DNA of 64,000 nt from Gambelia wislizenii. Taxonomy: Eukaryota; Chordata; Lepidosauria; Squamata; Crotaphytidae. Made by a program: the position numbers and the translations under genes. A model generated the notes under the pieces. The model saw only the letters and a program-made list of their open reading frames with translations. It did no database searches and was not told where the DNA came from. Shown in pieces: positions 31,717 to 42,999 of this stretch. The stretch is taken from contig JAUMIR010000001.1 of assembly GCA_030847615.1 (NCBI GenBank), positions 368,086,687-368,150,686 on the forward strand, read 5' to 3'. Within the stretch, counting starts at the first letter, position 1. The number at the start of each line of letters is the position of its first letter.

Positions 31717-31925
31717 ATCATAGAACCATAGAACCATAGAACCATAGAATTGCAGAGTTGGAAGAGACCACGAGGGCCATCCAGTCCAACCCCCCTGCTA
31801 TGCAGGAAATCTTGATCAAAGCATCCTTGACAGATGGCCATCCAGCCTCCGTTTAAAGACCTCCAAGGAAGGAGACCCCACCACGTCCCGAGGGAGTGTG
31901 TTCCACTGCCGAACAGCTCTTATGT
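31717..31925 (-). repeat. CR1 LINE 3' end, minus strand
   Basis: It reads inversely to the CR1 3' end at 29470-29617: a tandem CATAGAAC tail, then AGAGTTGGAAGAGACCACGA, GGGCCATCCAGTCCAACCCC and GATGGCCATCCAGCCTC. It is a 5'-truncated fragment of about 200 bp. Confidence 0.85.
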
Positions 31926-32605
31926 ATGTGTATGTATGTATGTGTTGTTAGTCTCTTTGCCTTTTGTCCATCTAAGCAGTTTCAGGTGGGAACAGAGCCG
32001 GCAGGCTGGGTCACTTTCTCAGTTTTCTGTGCATGTTGGTTTTCCTCCAAGGTTGTAGCCTCTCACCTGCAAAGGAAGAATGCTCACATCCATCCATCCA
32101 GACGTTTTATTTAGATAAAAGATGAGTGTGAAAAGAGTGGTGGACATGTGTCCCATGGGCTGCATGTAACCTCCACCCCATTTTTACTGCATGCCCTCAA
32201 TCCCCCCCATGCTGAAATCACCATGGAATTTTACTGTTATGATGGCTGTGGCAAAAAACAAAAAAGGCACAAGGGATGATGGTCCTTGTAAGAATCAAGC
32301 TCTTAGTCACATTGCTACATTAAACTTCAGTGGCACAGCAGCAATTTGAAAGCAATTTATTTTTGGCCAGGATGGCAGTTTTAAGAGTGCATTCTACTGG
32401 GGTGGGTGAGTAGGAGGTTTTAATGCTATAACCAGAAAATTACCAGCCTCTGTCTTGATATGTTAAGCTGAAAGGGTTATGTTAATTGAATTACTACAAA
32501 ACAATAATCACTGCCAAATAAATAACTGGAACTGCATGAAAAGCCAAAAAAGAGGTCTATTAAGGTATTCAGGACAGCCCCTTAATGGTTTACATTATAC
32601 CAGGA

Positions 32606-32740
32606 TGTCAGACTTGCAGGATTGACTCCTCCAATCCCCTTTTACTAGACCTCTGAGCTCCACCATCTAGCTCAAGCAGGTAGACATACAGGAATCATCA
32701 AGGAGCACGGTGGGCGCATGCTCAGCTCCAGATTTGTGAC
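32606..32740 (+). repeat. Direct repeat, copy 1 (partner at 34412-34565)
   Basis: It shares GCAGGATTGACTC, TTTTACTAGACCTCTGAGCT, CAGGTAGA-ATACA-GAATCATCAAGGA and GCACATGCTCAG-type sequence with 34412-34565, in the same orientation and about 1.8 kb apart. It is either an unclassified dispersed repeat or a local duplication. Confidence 0.65.
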
Positions 32741-33108
32741 AAGTACAGGAATCAAACTTTGAAGTCCTTTCACAACAAAATGCTGCTCCTGGTCTTTCTT
32801 CCAAATGTTCTTTATGAACAGGTGAATGTGGAAGGCAAAGAATGTTCTAGTTATTGCTAGTGTTAGAAAAAGAAGAGTCATAAACTGTGAGCTGATCCCT
32901 GTTCTACCTCTACCTTCTACCCACTTCTACTCTATATGGATTAGCTTTCTTGAAGTATAATTGAGGGTTAAACATAGTCAAGAATGTGATATATTTCCAT
33001 CCCCCTCACTCTACTCCCTCTGCTTACTTTATTTATCTCAAGTGCCATTTTGTTGTCATAGTTGCTTAGTAAACTGAATATAAATAACATTTCACTGAAA
33101 CTCAGATA

Positions 33109-33438
33109 TACCAGGGTGTCCCTCCAAAAAATGTATACACCCTTTAACAGCTAACAGTAGCTATGGAGATTATTTGAAGGCTAAGTAAATATGTTTATAT
33201 CAAAAAATAAATGTTACAATAATGAGTTAATCAGAGTTACAAATTTCATTTTAAATTACAATTTTATGTCAGGCGTTCAAATTGTCATCCCTGCACAGCA
33301 GTGTACTACATGCATTGTCAAAGCACAGAGTTGCAAACTTCACTTGTTCTCTTGTAATTTTGTGACACTTCTTTACTATTGTAATCTTTAATCCTGTTAA
33401 GGCTGTATACATGTTTTGGAAAAATTGCACCCTCCCCC
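33109..33438. mobile_element. Inverted-repeat DNA element, possibly mariner-like
   Basis: The left end AAAAAATGTATACACCCTTT (about 33127) and the right end, whose complement reads AAAACATGTATACAGCCTTA (about 33395), form terminal inverted repeats. The left boundary is CAGGGTGTCC. The interior is AT-rich with no transposase. Confidence 0.5.
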
Positions 33439-33543
33439 CCCCCAAAAAAAATTATAAGCTCTTGAGGTTGTACACATTTTTTGAGGACATGCTGAACATA
33501 TTTTTTTTATTAAATACACAGCATGTTAAGCTTCACAACAATA

Positions 33544-34405
33544 ATACTGCACGAGAATCTGGCGTATAAGATGAGTTTTTAACCCTTGAAAATCTCCACA
33601 AAAGTGGGGGGGGCATCTTATATGCTGGATATATGGACCCGAGATGGGTCTGCCAGCCCCATCTCGGACTCGGGAAGGATGGGAGGTGGCTAGGAAGCTT
33701 CCAAGCCAGCTCCTGTAGTTCCCGAGTCTGAGATGGGGCTGGCAGCCCCATCTCTGACTTCCTGTCATTCCCAACTCCCGAGGAGCCCATTGCGAGTTGT
33801 GAAAGTGCAGGGATTTGGCTGGCAATGCTCTCCCAATCCAGCCAGCCAAACCTACGACTTTCCCCTGGCAAAGCAAAAGGGCTCCAAGCCCTTGTGAAAG
33901 CACAGAGGTTTGGCTGGCAATGCTCTTCCCACCCAGCCAGCCAAACCTCCGAGTTTCCCCTGGCAAAACAGGGGAAAGTGCAGAGGTTTGGCTGGCAACA
34001 TTCTCCCCACCCAGCCAGCCAAACCTCCAAGTTCCCTTTGTTTTGCCAGGGGAAACTCGGAGGTATGGCTGGCTGGCTGGGGAGAGCGTTGCCAGCCAAA
34101 CCTCTGAGGTGGATAGGAAGCTTCCTAGCCACCTCCAGTCCTTCCCAAGTCCTTCCCAGTAGGACTGGAGAAGGATGGGAGCTGGCTAGGAAGCTCTGTC
34201 CCCCAGCCAGCCACCCCCTCTGAGGTGGCTAGGAAGCTTCCTAGCCAGCTCCCATCCTTCCCAAGTCCGAGTTGGGGCTTCGGGGAGGGCGGGTGGTGGG
34301 GGCGGTCTTATACGGCAAGTATATCCCAAACTCTATGTTTTAACTTAATAATTGGAAGGGTCATCTTATACGCCCAGTCGTCTTATACGCTGGAATATAT
34401 GGTAT
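33544..34405. mobile_element. Inverted-repeat DNA element with internal repeats
   Basis: The ends GGCGTATAAGA (left) and TCTTATACGC (right) are inverted, and the element is flanked by TA on each side (33542-33543 and 34406-34407). The right end has three spaced TCTTATACG motifs. The interior has three to four units containing TTTGGCTGGCAA and CCAGCCAGCCAAACCTC (about 33800-34110), plus inverted GGCTAGGAAGCTTCC segments on either side. Open frames of up to 199 codons here are repeat artefacts. Confidence 0.65.
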
Positions 34406-34411
34406 TAAGGG

Positions 34412-34565
34412 CTGTCAGATTTGCAGGATTGACTCTTCCAATTCCATTTTACTAGACCTCTGAGCTGTATCTTCTGAAGCAGATGGAAAATAGTGGCTCA
34501 GGCAGGTAGATATACATGAATCATCAAGGAACTGCATACCTTTGAGCACATGCTCAGTTTCTCCC
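34412..34565 (+). repeat. Direct repeat, copy 2 (partner at 32606-32740)
   Basis: See the copy at 32606. This one starts right after the DNA element that ends at 34405 and contains an extra segment (TTCTGAAGCAGATGGAAAAT) absent from the first copy. Confidence 0.65.
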
Positions 34566-34754
34566 ACCTAGAGAAGACACATTCAATTATTTGTTCTGTT
34601 GAATGGTAAGTCAAGCCTTATGTAAATCCCATGGACTCAATGGATCTACTTTAGTTAGGACTTAGATCTAAGCCTTCTCTGGATTGGCCATCCATTATTT
34701 AACACAATTTAGAAAGAGAGAACCATATCAAGTTGTATAGAAAATGGCATAAAC

Positions 34755-35128
34755 CAATGGTTCTTAATCTGTGGTCTGTTGACCCCCAGAGGGCCACAAT
34801 GTCCTCACATGTGGTCCACGAAGGCTTGAAGGCTGTTCAGCCTACTTCCTCCCCACAGCAGAGCAGCCACATGACAGGAGCCAAGCCAAAGGCCAGCTGG
34901 CTGGTTCTGTGTGCTGCTGTTCAATCCACTCAAGGTGCAAACTGGCAGGAAGAAGCAGGAGCAAAGTCTTCCCTCTCCTTCTGATGACTCTGAGGGAAGG
35001 TTTAATGGCTGATGCAGTGGTTTATGGTTCGTTGTTGTTGTTAGGATTTTAAATCTTAAGTCTTGGCCATCAGTGGCAGCAAAAGATATTTAAGGGGTGT
35101 TTGGTAAAGAAAAGGTTAAGAACCACTG
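34755..35128. mobile_element. Non-autonomous hAT transposon with 8-bp duplication
   Basis: It starts CAATGGTTCTTAATCTGTGG and ends GGTTAAGAACCACTG, the inverted ends of hAT elements. The flanks GCATAAAC (34747-34754) and GCATAGAC (35129-35136) match at 7 of 8 positions, the expected hAT target duplication. No transposase is encoded. Confidence 0.85.
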
Positions 35129-35636
35129 GCATAGACAGTAAGTCAGGGATCCCCTTTAACCTACTGAGCAGGTTTATCTTCTACTGTAAGACCATAGAAT
35201 CAGAGTTTAAGAATTATTCTACTAACATTCTAGGAAATGAATATACTCACTTTTAATCTTGTATAGACAAGTCACAAACACTAACAAGTCATACATGTTG
35301 TTAGAACAGGGCCTCCAGCAACAATCACTGCTGAACCTCCCCATTTAGCAGAGAGAGAGGAATAGAATTACTTCCAATTTCCCCTCCTACTTTCTTGCTC
35401 ACTCTGAATGGTTGATTTATTTTATTACTTTATTTATTTAATTTGCATCCTGCTTCTCTCATATATGGGAACCAAAGCAGCTTACACATTAAAAACTAAA
35501 ACAATCTGTAATATAAAAATTAAAGAGCATTAAACAGCAATCCACTTAAAAACATTAATTTATAACAGTTAATCAGTGCTATCACTATTATTTAATGCTA
35601 TGTGAAGGTACATTTGGATTATAAGTATATAAGAAA

Positions 35637-35950
35637 AGCCCAGCTGGATCAGACCAGAGGTCTACCTAGTCCAGCATTCTGTTGCAACAGTGGCCAACTA
35701 GATACCTATGGGTAGCCTCCAGTAGGACCTGAGTGCAGCTGTATCTCCTCCCCTCATTTTATGTCCCCCCCCCCGCAAATGATATAGAAAGGCATAATAC
35801 CAGTTATTGAAGGTGAAAAACAGCCATCCTGACTGGTAACCATTGATGGCTTTGTCCTCCATGAACTTATCCTTTTGAAGCCATCCAAGTCAGTGGTAAA
35901 TTCCATTGTTTAACCATGCATTCTGTGAAATAATCCTGAATCTATCACCT
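35637..35950 (-). repeat. CR1-like LINE fragment
   Basis: The text AAAGCCCAGCTGGATCAGAC, TCCAGCATTCTGTTGC, ACAGTGGCCAACTAGATACC is the well-known 3' region of a reptilian CR1 subfamily in reverse orientation. It continues to about GAATCTATCACC. It is not coding. Confidence 0.7.
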
Positions 35951-36405
35951 TTTCACTTCATTAGATGACTCTGGGTTCTAGTTCAGAGCCACTAGTAACA
36001 GCTGCTGCAATTTCAGTCTAAGCAGCCCTACTTTAATACGATTAGGGTTTGATGACGGGCCATCACTGCCTCATTAAAGAGACAATGACTTGCTCATAAT
36101 GTTGTTTCTGGTGTATGGATAAGTATTATAAGAAGAAACATACTCCTTTGTTTGCTGCTTTTATTGAGTAAACTGGGAAAAGGACAAGCAATTGTGATTA
36201 CGCTGAAACAGCAGACTGGATCCACTTACCTGTATGTAACTGTTTGTATAGAATAGCCCCATCCTGCTGCTTCTGGCCTCATTTCAGTTCTCTGTTCTTT
36301 CTCTTGCCCCTTGTAGTGTGATGCTTGTATGTCATCCTGAATATTCATAAAAAGGCAAGATATGGATTAATACAAGTGAAATGAAAAGCAGCAAATTGCA
36401 GAAGA

Positions 36406-36542
36406 GCAGTCTTCCCCAATTTGGTGCCCTCCACATGTTTTGGATTACATCCTGTTGTATTGTCTCTCACTATTGGCCATACTGGATGGGAGTTGATGGG
36501 AGGTGCAGCCCAAAATATGTAAGGGCCCCAGGCTGGAGAAAG
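36406..36542. mobile_element. hAT-like MITE
   Basis: The left half CAGTCTTCCCCAATTTGGTG, CCCTCCACATGTTTTGGATT mirrors the right half GCAGCCCAAAATATGTAAGG, GCCCCAGGCTGGAGAAAG. It has the centre TGGATGGGAGTTGATGGGAG typical of this abundant family. Confidence 0.6.
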
Positions 36543-37168
36543 AAATGAGATACACTTTTAACTTGTTGTGGTTGCTTTCTTTCTTCATAGGGTTTTGTAT
36601 AGAGTTACTGCACCCAGCTCAAATTCTGGGCATCCTCAGATGTGTGGGCTTTGCCCTGTTGAACTGCGGGAGAAAATGCCAGCCAGAAGAGGCAAGAAGA
36701 TTGTTGAGTATTTCTGGTTTCCAGCTGATGGTGATAATGAAGAGTAACTGGAGAACAAATAGAAATAAAAGTGAACACAGCAGTTGTACATATGTGAAAG
36801 AGATAAGATATTTTAATTCAGTGAGAATAGTGGCCCTAAACACTGCATATTTATCTCCAAGATATGTAGCTTTGTATTGATGAAGGAATCAAATCTCTCA
36901 TAATTATCATGTATATTTGCATTCTTAAATATATATGTCTATTGAGACATAAAAGCTATCTCACACAGCTGTTTTAGTAATACATTTCCCACTCCCTGTC
37001 TGGCCCATTTTTACTCATCATTATTATTTTTTTTTTAATCATTCACCACGAGAAGAGAAGATCATGTAGATCAACTATTACCCCCACTGATTTCTGTGGA
37101 ATTACTTCAGACTGAGTGATTCTAATGACTGCAGACCATTTGAAGGGCCAAGATGGCAAACACCAGGC

Positions 37169-37252
37169 TGCAATCCTAACTGTACTTATAAGGAAGCAAG
37201 TCCTGGTGAACTCACTGAGACTTACCCCCAAATCAACATGCTTAGGATTGCA
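37169..37252. repeat. 84-bp inverted-ended repeat (TGCAATCCTAA family)
   Basis: Perfect 11-bp inverted ends TGCAATCCTAA (37169-37179) and TTAGGATTGCA (37242-37252) enclose a segment containing AAGCAAGTCCTGGTGAACTC and ACTTACCCCCAAATCAACAT. A similar copy lies at 1745-1860, and looser ones lie near 34615-34690 and 47400-47460. Confidence 0.6.
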
Positions 37253-38747
37253 CTACGTGTGATTGCTTCCAAGCGAACTTTGCTGAAGGAGGAGGAACAG
37301 TTCCTTCAATCCTTAAAAGTCCCTTAAAGGTTCTTCTAGTTTCTATTAAAACTAGTAGTGTGATGGATGTATTTATTTTTTGACTGGTGGAGATAGCCAG
37401 CATTTGTAAGCCAATATAAGCTATCCTTGCACGAATGCTTAAGGCCTATTATGATTTCATTTTAAATACGTCTGCTTTTTATTATTCACTCTTCAGCAGA
37501 ACATTGCTTAGGGGGACTGAGCCCACCCCAACCAATGATGAGGTTTAAAGCATATCCTGCGTGTCTTGGACACAGACCCCTTTACTGGTCCCAGCAGTAA
37601 GAACGCCTTGGAAATAAATGTAAATACAACTCCTTCAGTAACTTTCCTTTTCTAAAAATGTAGACATGCTCATGCTGTGTCCCATTGCAAGGTACAAGGC
37701 TGGTGCTGGAGGTTGGCTTTGTTAGGCCCCTCCCCAAGCCCATAACCCTGTTACTTTGCTTTGTAGTCTTGGCCTGTTTACCTAACGATTCCTTCAATGT
37801 GAATAGTGACAGGAAAAGCAAGAATGAGTAGGACAATATCATGTTTCTCTTACCCTCCTCACTCCTTGGGCAGCAGTAGGCATTGGTTCTAGAGAAGCAG
37901 ACTTAGTGGATAAGCAATAAGCAAAGAGGAAGTGCCTAGGCAAGTGGGAGAAGAAGACTTTGTGAATACCGCTCTCTCTAGGCCCTCCTAAAGCCTGGAC
38001 CCAATACAACATTGGTTGAAAGCATACCAAATTAGTACATGCCAAGTTAGTAAACCCACAGAGCAAAAACAACAGAAAACAAAACTTCCAAGACTGGACT
38101 ACACTATAGGTTACTTCTCCCGCTCGCGTTTTAAACGATTTAACATGTTTGGGGATTTCTATGTGAACTCAAAACTTCAAAACACAAGGAAGTTGTAGCT
38201 GTTAAGGGCCACAGGCCCAATAGGTATGTCATTTAGGAAAAATGAGTGTGATAACCTCTGTTGTGGTTATTCCCAGCTTCACCATTATCTGGGAACTGTA
38301 TGAGCACCAGGAGCAAAGTAGTGGACCTAAGAATCCGATATAGCTCTTCACTGGAAAAAGGTGTGGAGACTACGTAGCTGAACCTACTGTGCCATTCATT
38401 ATACAAGCACCTAGCTGGCAGCCAACAGCATTCACATAGAACAGAGTTGGGGAACCTGCAACCCATGGGACTTCCTCAGCCTTCCCCCAACCCGAGCCCC
38501 ATCTTACGGCAAACTGAAGTTAGTTCATGCTGAGGTGTGAGGAGGGGATCCTCATCTACGATTCCCGAGCAACAACAAAACAACATGCCAAGTCACAACC
38601 TTTATTGATCAGCATCCAGGATGAGAACACGGCATCATCATGATCAGGATTAAGAAAGGGAAAGAAAGGTGCAAAGTTGCTAACCAATCACGGCAGCAGG
38701 GCTCCTTTCTCTTAAAGACAGTGACTTGAAAAATACCAAATGTAGTA

Positions 38748-39438
38748 CAGTTGCCCCTCCACATTCGTGAACTCGGCATTCGCGGTTTTGATTATTCGCG
38801 GGTTTGGGAGGGCCCCCCGCCCCCCCCAAAACCGTGACATGGGGCCTCCGGAGGCTCCGTGAAAACCCTGGAAGGGAGCGGGGAGGGCCGGGGAGGGCCG
38901 GGGAGGCCTCCACAGGGCCTTTGGAGACCCCCCGGAGGCCCCGTGAAGGCCCTGGGAGGGAGGGCCGCGGAGGCCTTCACGGAGCCTTGGAAGCCTCCGT
39001 GAAGGCCCCAGGGAGCAAGGGAGGAGGCCCAGGGAGGCCTTCACGGAGCCTTGGAAGGCTCCATGAAGGCCTGGGGAGGGAGGGGGTGGGCCGCGGGGGT
39101 CTTCACGGAGCCTTGGAAGGCTCCGTGAAGGCCCCAGGGAGCGAGGGGGGAGGCCTGGGGAGGCCTTCACGGAGCCTTGGAAGGCTCCATGAAGACCAGG
39201 GGAGGGAGGGGGAGGGCCGTAGAGGCCTTCACGGAGCCTTGGAAGGCTCCGTGAAGGCCCCAGGGAGCAAGGGGGGAGGCCTTGGGAGGGAGTGGGGAGT
39301 CCGGGGAAAGCAACTATGGGGCCTCTGGAGGCCCCACGGTCGCTTTGGCGGGGGAAGCGGGGCAATCAATATTTGCGGTTTTTTGACATTTGCGGGGGTC
39401 CGTGGAACCTAACCCCCACGAATGTGAAGGGACAACTG
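38748..39438 (-). mobile_element. Tigger-like MITE with palindromic minisatellite (copy A3)
   Basis: Inverted relative to A1: it starts CAGTTGCCCCTCCACATTCG and ends GTGAAGGGACAACTG, flanked by TA on both sides (38746-38747 and 39439-39440). The interior repeats with spacings alternating between 64 and 62 bp (TTCACGG near 38976, 39040, 39102, 39166 and 39228), a 126-bp two-part unit. Each unit contains the palindrome GGAGCCTT-GG-AAGGCTCC, extended by flanking GGCCTTCAC and GTGAAGGCC in the best copies. It has no transposase. Confidence 0.85.
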
Positions 39439-40519
39439 TATTCCTATGGCTCCATTGCCATAATATGAGGAATTCCCTTCTGCTGTGTGCAATAGGAGCA
39501 AATAGATCAGAGATGGGAGTCGAGATGCACTCTGTATGTTGTTGGACTTTAACTCTCATCAGCCTTAGCCAGCATAACCAATTGTGAGGAGCAGTCTGGA
39601 TACTGCAGTCCCACATGTGAAGACCACATTATTCTTACCCTTGAGGAAGATTGTCAGTCCCATGGAGGAAAAACTAGGAACATCCTGGTCACTGGTGTTG
39701 GTCTTAGGTTGAGGCTCCCTCCTACCCTACACAGAATGGGTATGGGAGAGTGGCCAGTTCAAAGCAAGGGGGAGCAAGGAGTCTACAAAGACTGAGCAAG
39801 TCAACAGCTGGACCTCATAGCCCTTTAACCTGGATGTAGGTATGTGGAGAAACGGATACTGTAGAAGCATGATTCCTGAATGCTCATGCTTCAACCTTCC
39901 AGCTGCCCTCCTCCCTCCAGAGGAAGTTTAGAGTAACAGTGAACATCTTTTACAGTCACTTTGTGTGTTCTGGAAGGGGATAGATGGTTTCAGGGAGAGC
40001 CTCCACAACAGAATTTTACAGCCCCACAAAAGGCTTTTCCCCCCAATCTCCCCCCCCCCCGCAACTAAACATAACTTTTGGGAAGCTAACTTTTTGTGGG
40101 AGGGGAGGCCACTGGTGGTCCCAAGGATTATATTAGACCCCTGGAATGACTGAATAATTTCCACCCTGCCTTGGTGACACATTAGTCTGCAGCTTGTGAT
40201 GCTGCAAGGCAAAATTGCTCATGTTTAGCCATCAGTGGAAACAGCGGAAACAGGGAAGCATCTGTTTGCTGCCAACAGAAAGCACATGTGTACATAGACA
40301 AGTGCCCTACCCTGTGTTTGGCAGGCAGTGCTCCCTGCTGTTGTGGCTACTCACTGGACAATGCAGGGACAGGAATCATGCAGCCCACCAGATGCAGGAT
40401 GGCAACTCCCAACACTTCTCACCATTGGCTATGGCTGCTGGGACTTAGTCCAGACACACCTGGAAGGCCACACAATTCACATGTATTTTGGAAGGATACA
40501 TTTCAGGGAAGGCACTGTA

Positions 40520-41270
40520 TTTGTATATGGTGAAGTGGATGCTGCCCTTGTTGCCCACACAAAAGCAGCTCTGCAGCGCCTAACATCCTGCTTCGCAACA
40601 GCTGCAGAGCTGTTTGGGCTGGAAGTCAACCTTAAGAAAATGGAAGTTCTTTACCAGCCTGCACCACAGGATGAACACAACCATCCCCACATTGACGTCG
40701 GCAACTCTGTGCTTAAGTCCATTCAGCAGTTCACCTACCTGGGAAGCATCATCTCAGATGCCAACATTGACAAAGAGATCGATCACAGATCAGCAAAGGC
40801 ACATAGTGCATTTGGAAGGCTTTACAAAAGTCTGGAGTAATAAATACCTGAGGCGAAACACAAAAATCAGTGTGTATAGAGCCATTGTACTGTCTATTCT
40901 TCTTTACGGGTCTGAAACATGGGTCACTTATCGCCACCACTTACGACTCCTCGAACGCTTCCATCAGCGCTGTTTACGCACAATCCTAAATATGCACTGG
41001 ACTATGTGACGAATGTTCCTGTCCTTGAGCAAGCAGGGATCACCAGCATTGAGGCCATGATATTGAAAACAAGCTGCGCTGGGCAGGGCACATTTCTAGG
41101 ATGGAGGACCATCGCCTCCCCAAAATAGTACTCTACGGTGAACTCGCCACAGGTCAGCGTAAGAGGGGCGCTCCAAAAAAGCGATACAAGGACTCTCTGA
41201 AACATCTCAGGCTCAGCCAAATTGATCACCAAGGGTACTTGTCAGGTACGTGCAAGCAGTATTCTGGCTC
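40520..41270 (+). pseudogene. Non-LTR retrotransposon ORF2 C-terminal fragment
   Basis: Broken frames read VDAALVAHTKAALQRL, GLEVNLKKMEVLYQP, QQFTYLGSIISDANID, KISVYRAIVLSILLYGSETW, RHHLRLLERFHQRCLRTIL, then LPKIVLYGELATGQRKRG and APKKRYKDSLKHLRL. This is the thumb and C-terminal region of a LINE reverse transcriptase. The YLGS...LLYGSETW...ERFHQRCLR pattern is characteristic of non-LTR elements. The clade could not be settled. The same protein's extreme C-terminus occurs in inverse orientation at 62601-62978. It is separated by at least two frameshifts. Confidence 0.75.
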
Positions 41271-42139
41271 TATCCAGAGATAAGATTGCGCAATGAATCC
41301 TCTCTCTACTCAAGTTAAAGCAAGTAGCCTTATGCTTTGCTTAATATTGGAGTCATGGTCTCCCTATGTAGATTTAGACTTGGTGGTGGGTGTTCTGAGA
41401 CTGAATGCATTTACATCCCACACTCCACGCTGCTATGGTGAAGTGGCTACACCCAGCGTTATAGAGATGGTTATTTCTTGCTCTCTCATTGGAGTTAACT
41501 GGAGGAAAATAGGCTGAATTAGATCTGGAGCTGGTATACAGCTGAGCAATCTCCAGGAATGTGGTCACAGACTAGAAAATACCAGTACAAGCTTGATACA
41601 CTAGAAACTCAATCTGAAAAATCCGGTGGTTATTTTTTCTGTTCTCCGTATTTAGGAGTCTAGACAAACCACCTGTGTATTGTGCCTTCGTCCCAGGGTA
41701 TATTTTGCTTTGGAGAAATGTAATACACACTATTAAGGAATACACATGCATAGCAAACACACATCTTTAGCCCTGAACACCAAGCCAGGAAGAGGTGGGG
41801 AAGAGAATACGTAACCCTGCAAACACAGTGACTTGATCCTCATTAAACTGAGCAAAGCTTGAGTGAAAGCAAAGGTGTAGAGGCAGCTGTTGCAAAAGAC
41901 TTGTTCTTTTCAGGAATGAAGGTAGTACTTGTACACAGACCCACCCAACTGTTGTAGTCATCTTGTACACCTTTTGAACACTTGAGTATCTGATGGATGG
42001 GGGCAAGGAAACAGCTGCAAATTCCTGTTTGAAGCAAGGATCCTTTGCCCAGCTTCTGCTTGTGTCTGTGCCATTTTTTGGGGAAAGCAGATCTGGCCAC
42101 TGTGGTCCAAGCCTTAGTTACACCTCCCAATTCGTAGAC

Positions 42140-42640
42140 TACTACTGTCATGCATTCTATGTAGGGCTGCCCTTGAAGTGTTTGGAAACTGCAGCTAGTG
42201 CAAAATACAGCAGCCAGACTGGTGTCAGGTGTGCTTTTGAGAGACAATCAGTCTTGCAAGAACAGCACTGGCTTCCAATTTTCCTCCAAACTCTATTCAA
42301 GGTGCTGGTGTTGACATACAAAGCCATAACAACCTGGGGCCAAGATATCTGAAAGACTGCATCCTCCCATATGAGCCTGCCAGAAACTTAAGATCTTCAG
42401 AGGCCCTGTTGTGTGTCTCAACACCTCAGTTAGGTTGGTGGGTACACGCAAAAGGACTTTCTCTGTAGCAGCACCTTGACTGAATTCCCTACCCAAGGTA
42501 GCTAGCTAGGCTGGCCCCCATCTCTTTTAAAAGCTGGGCAGCCAACAGTGCTGTTTAACATGGCATTCAGTGTTTGAAACTGCTGTTTTAACAGTTTTAA
42601 AACTAGATTCTAGGATTGTTTTTAGCAGAATTTAAATAAT
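42140..42640 (+). repeat. L2-type LINE 3' fragment
   Basis: It encodes in broken frames AKYSSQTGV, QHWLPIFLQTLFKVLVLTYK, then YLKDCILPYEPARNLRSSE and a SVAAP-like ending. This matches the conserved end of L2/CR1-group reverse transcriptases (HWLP...FKVL.LTYKAL...YL.D.LLPYEPAR.LRSS). The 3' end shows CTGTTTTAACAGTTTTAAAA. It is truncated and not functional. Confidence 0.7.
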
Positions 42641-42999
42641 AAATATTCCCCGTAAATCTCTGCTAGCTCCTGAATCCTAGGACAGGGCTGTTGCACAGTG
42701 GGGTGGAAAGAAATCAGACCTATTTATCCCTTCCCACAACCTGAAAAAAATGGGGTGGGCCAAAGGGAGCAAGACTAAGCCTGAAGTGGCTTGGTACTTA
42801 GTCATTCCCAACCTGACACCCTTCAGATGCATTGGGCTAAAACTCAGTCCCCTAGCCAGCATAGCTAAGCAAAAGGATTGAGAACTATACTCCAATATGT
42901 GTAAACGGTTGGAGGTGAAGAAAGCACTGTGGAAAACTGTCCTTAGGGAAGAGACGCCTCTTAGCTCAGGCACTACGGTTGTCTCTTTCACTGTTTCCA

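Noticed and set aside
33526..34223. Open frames of 115-199 codons
   Set aside because: They read through repeated TTTGGCTGGC units of a DNA element and occur in several frames at once.
36503..36880. 125-codon open frame
   Set aside because: It starts in a hAT-like MITE and has no recognisable domain.
38712..39412. Open frames of 202 and 217 codons
   Set aside because: Minisatellite of MITE copy A3, not coding.
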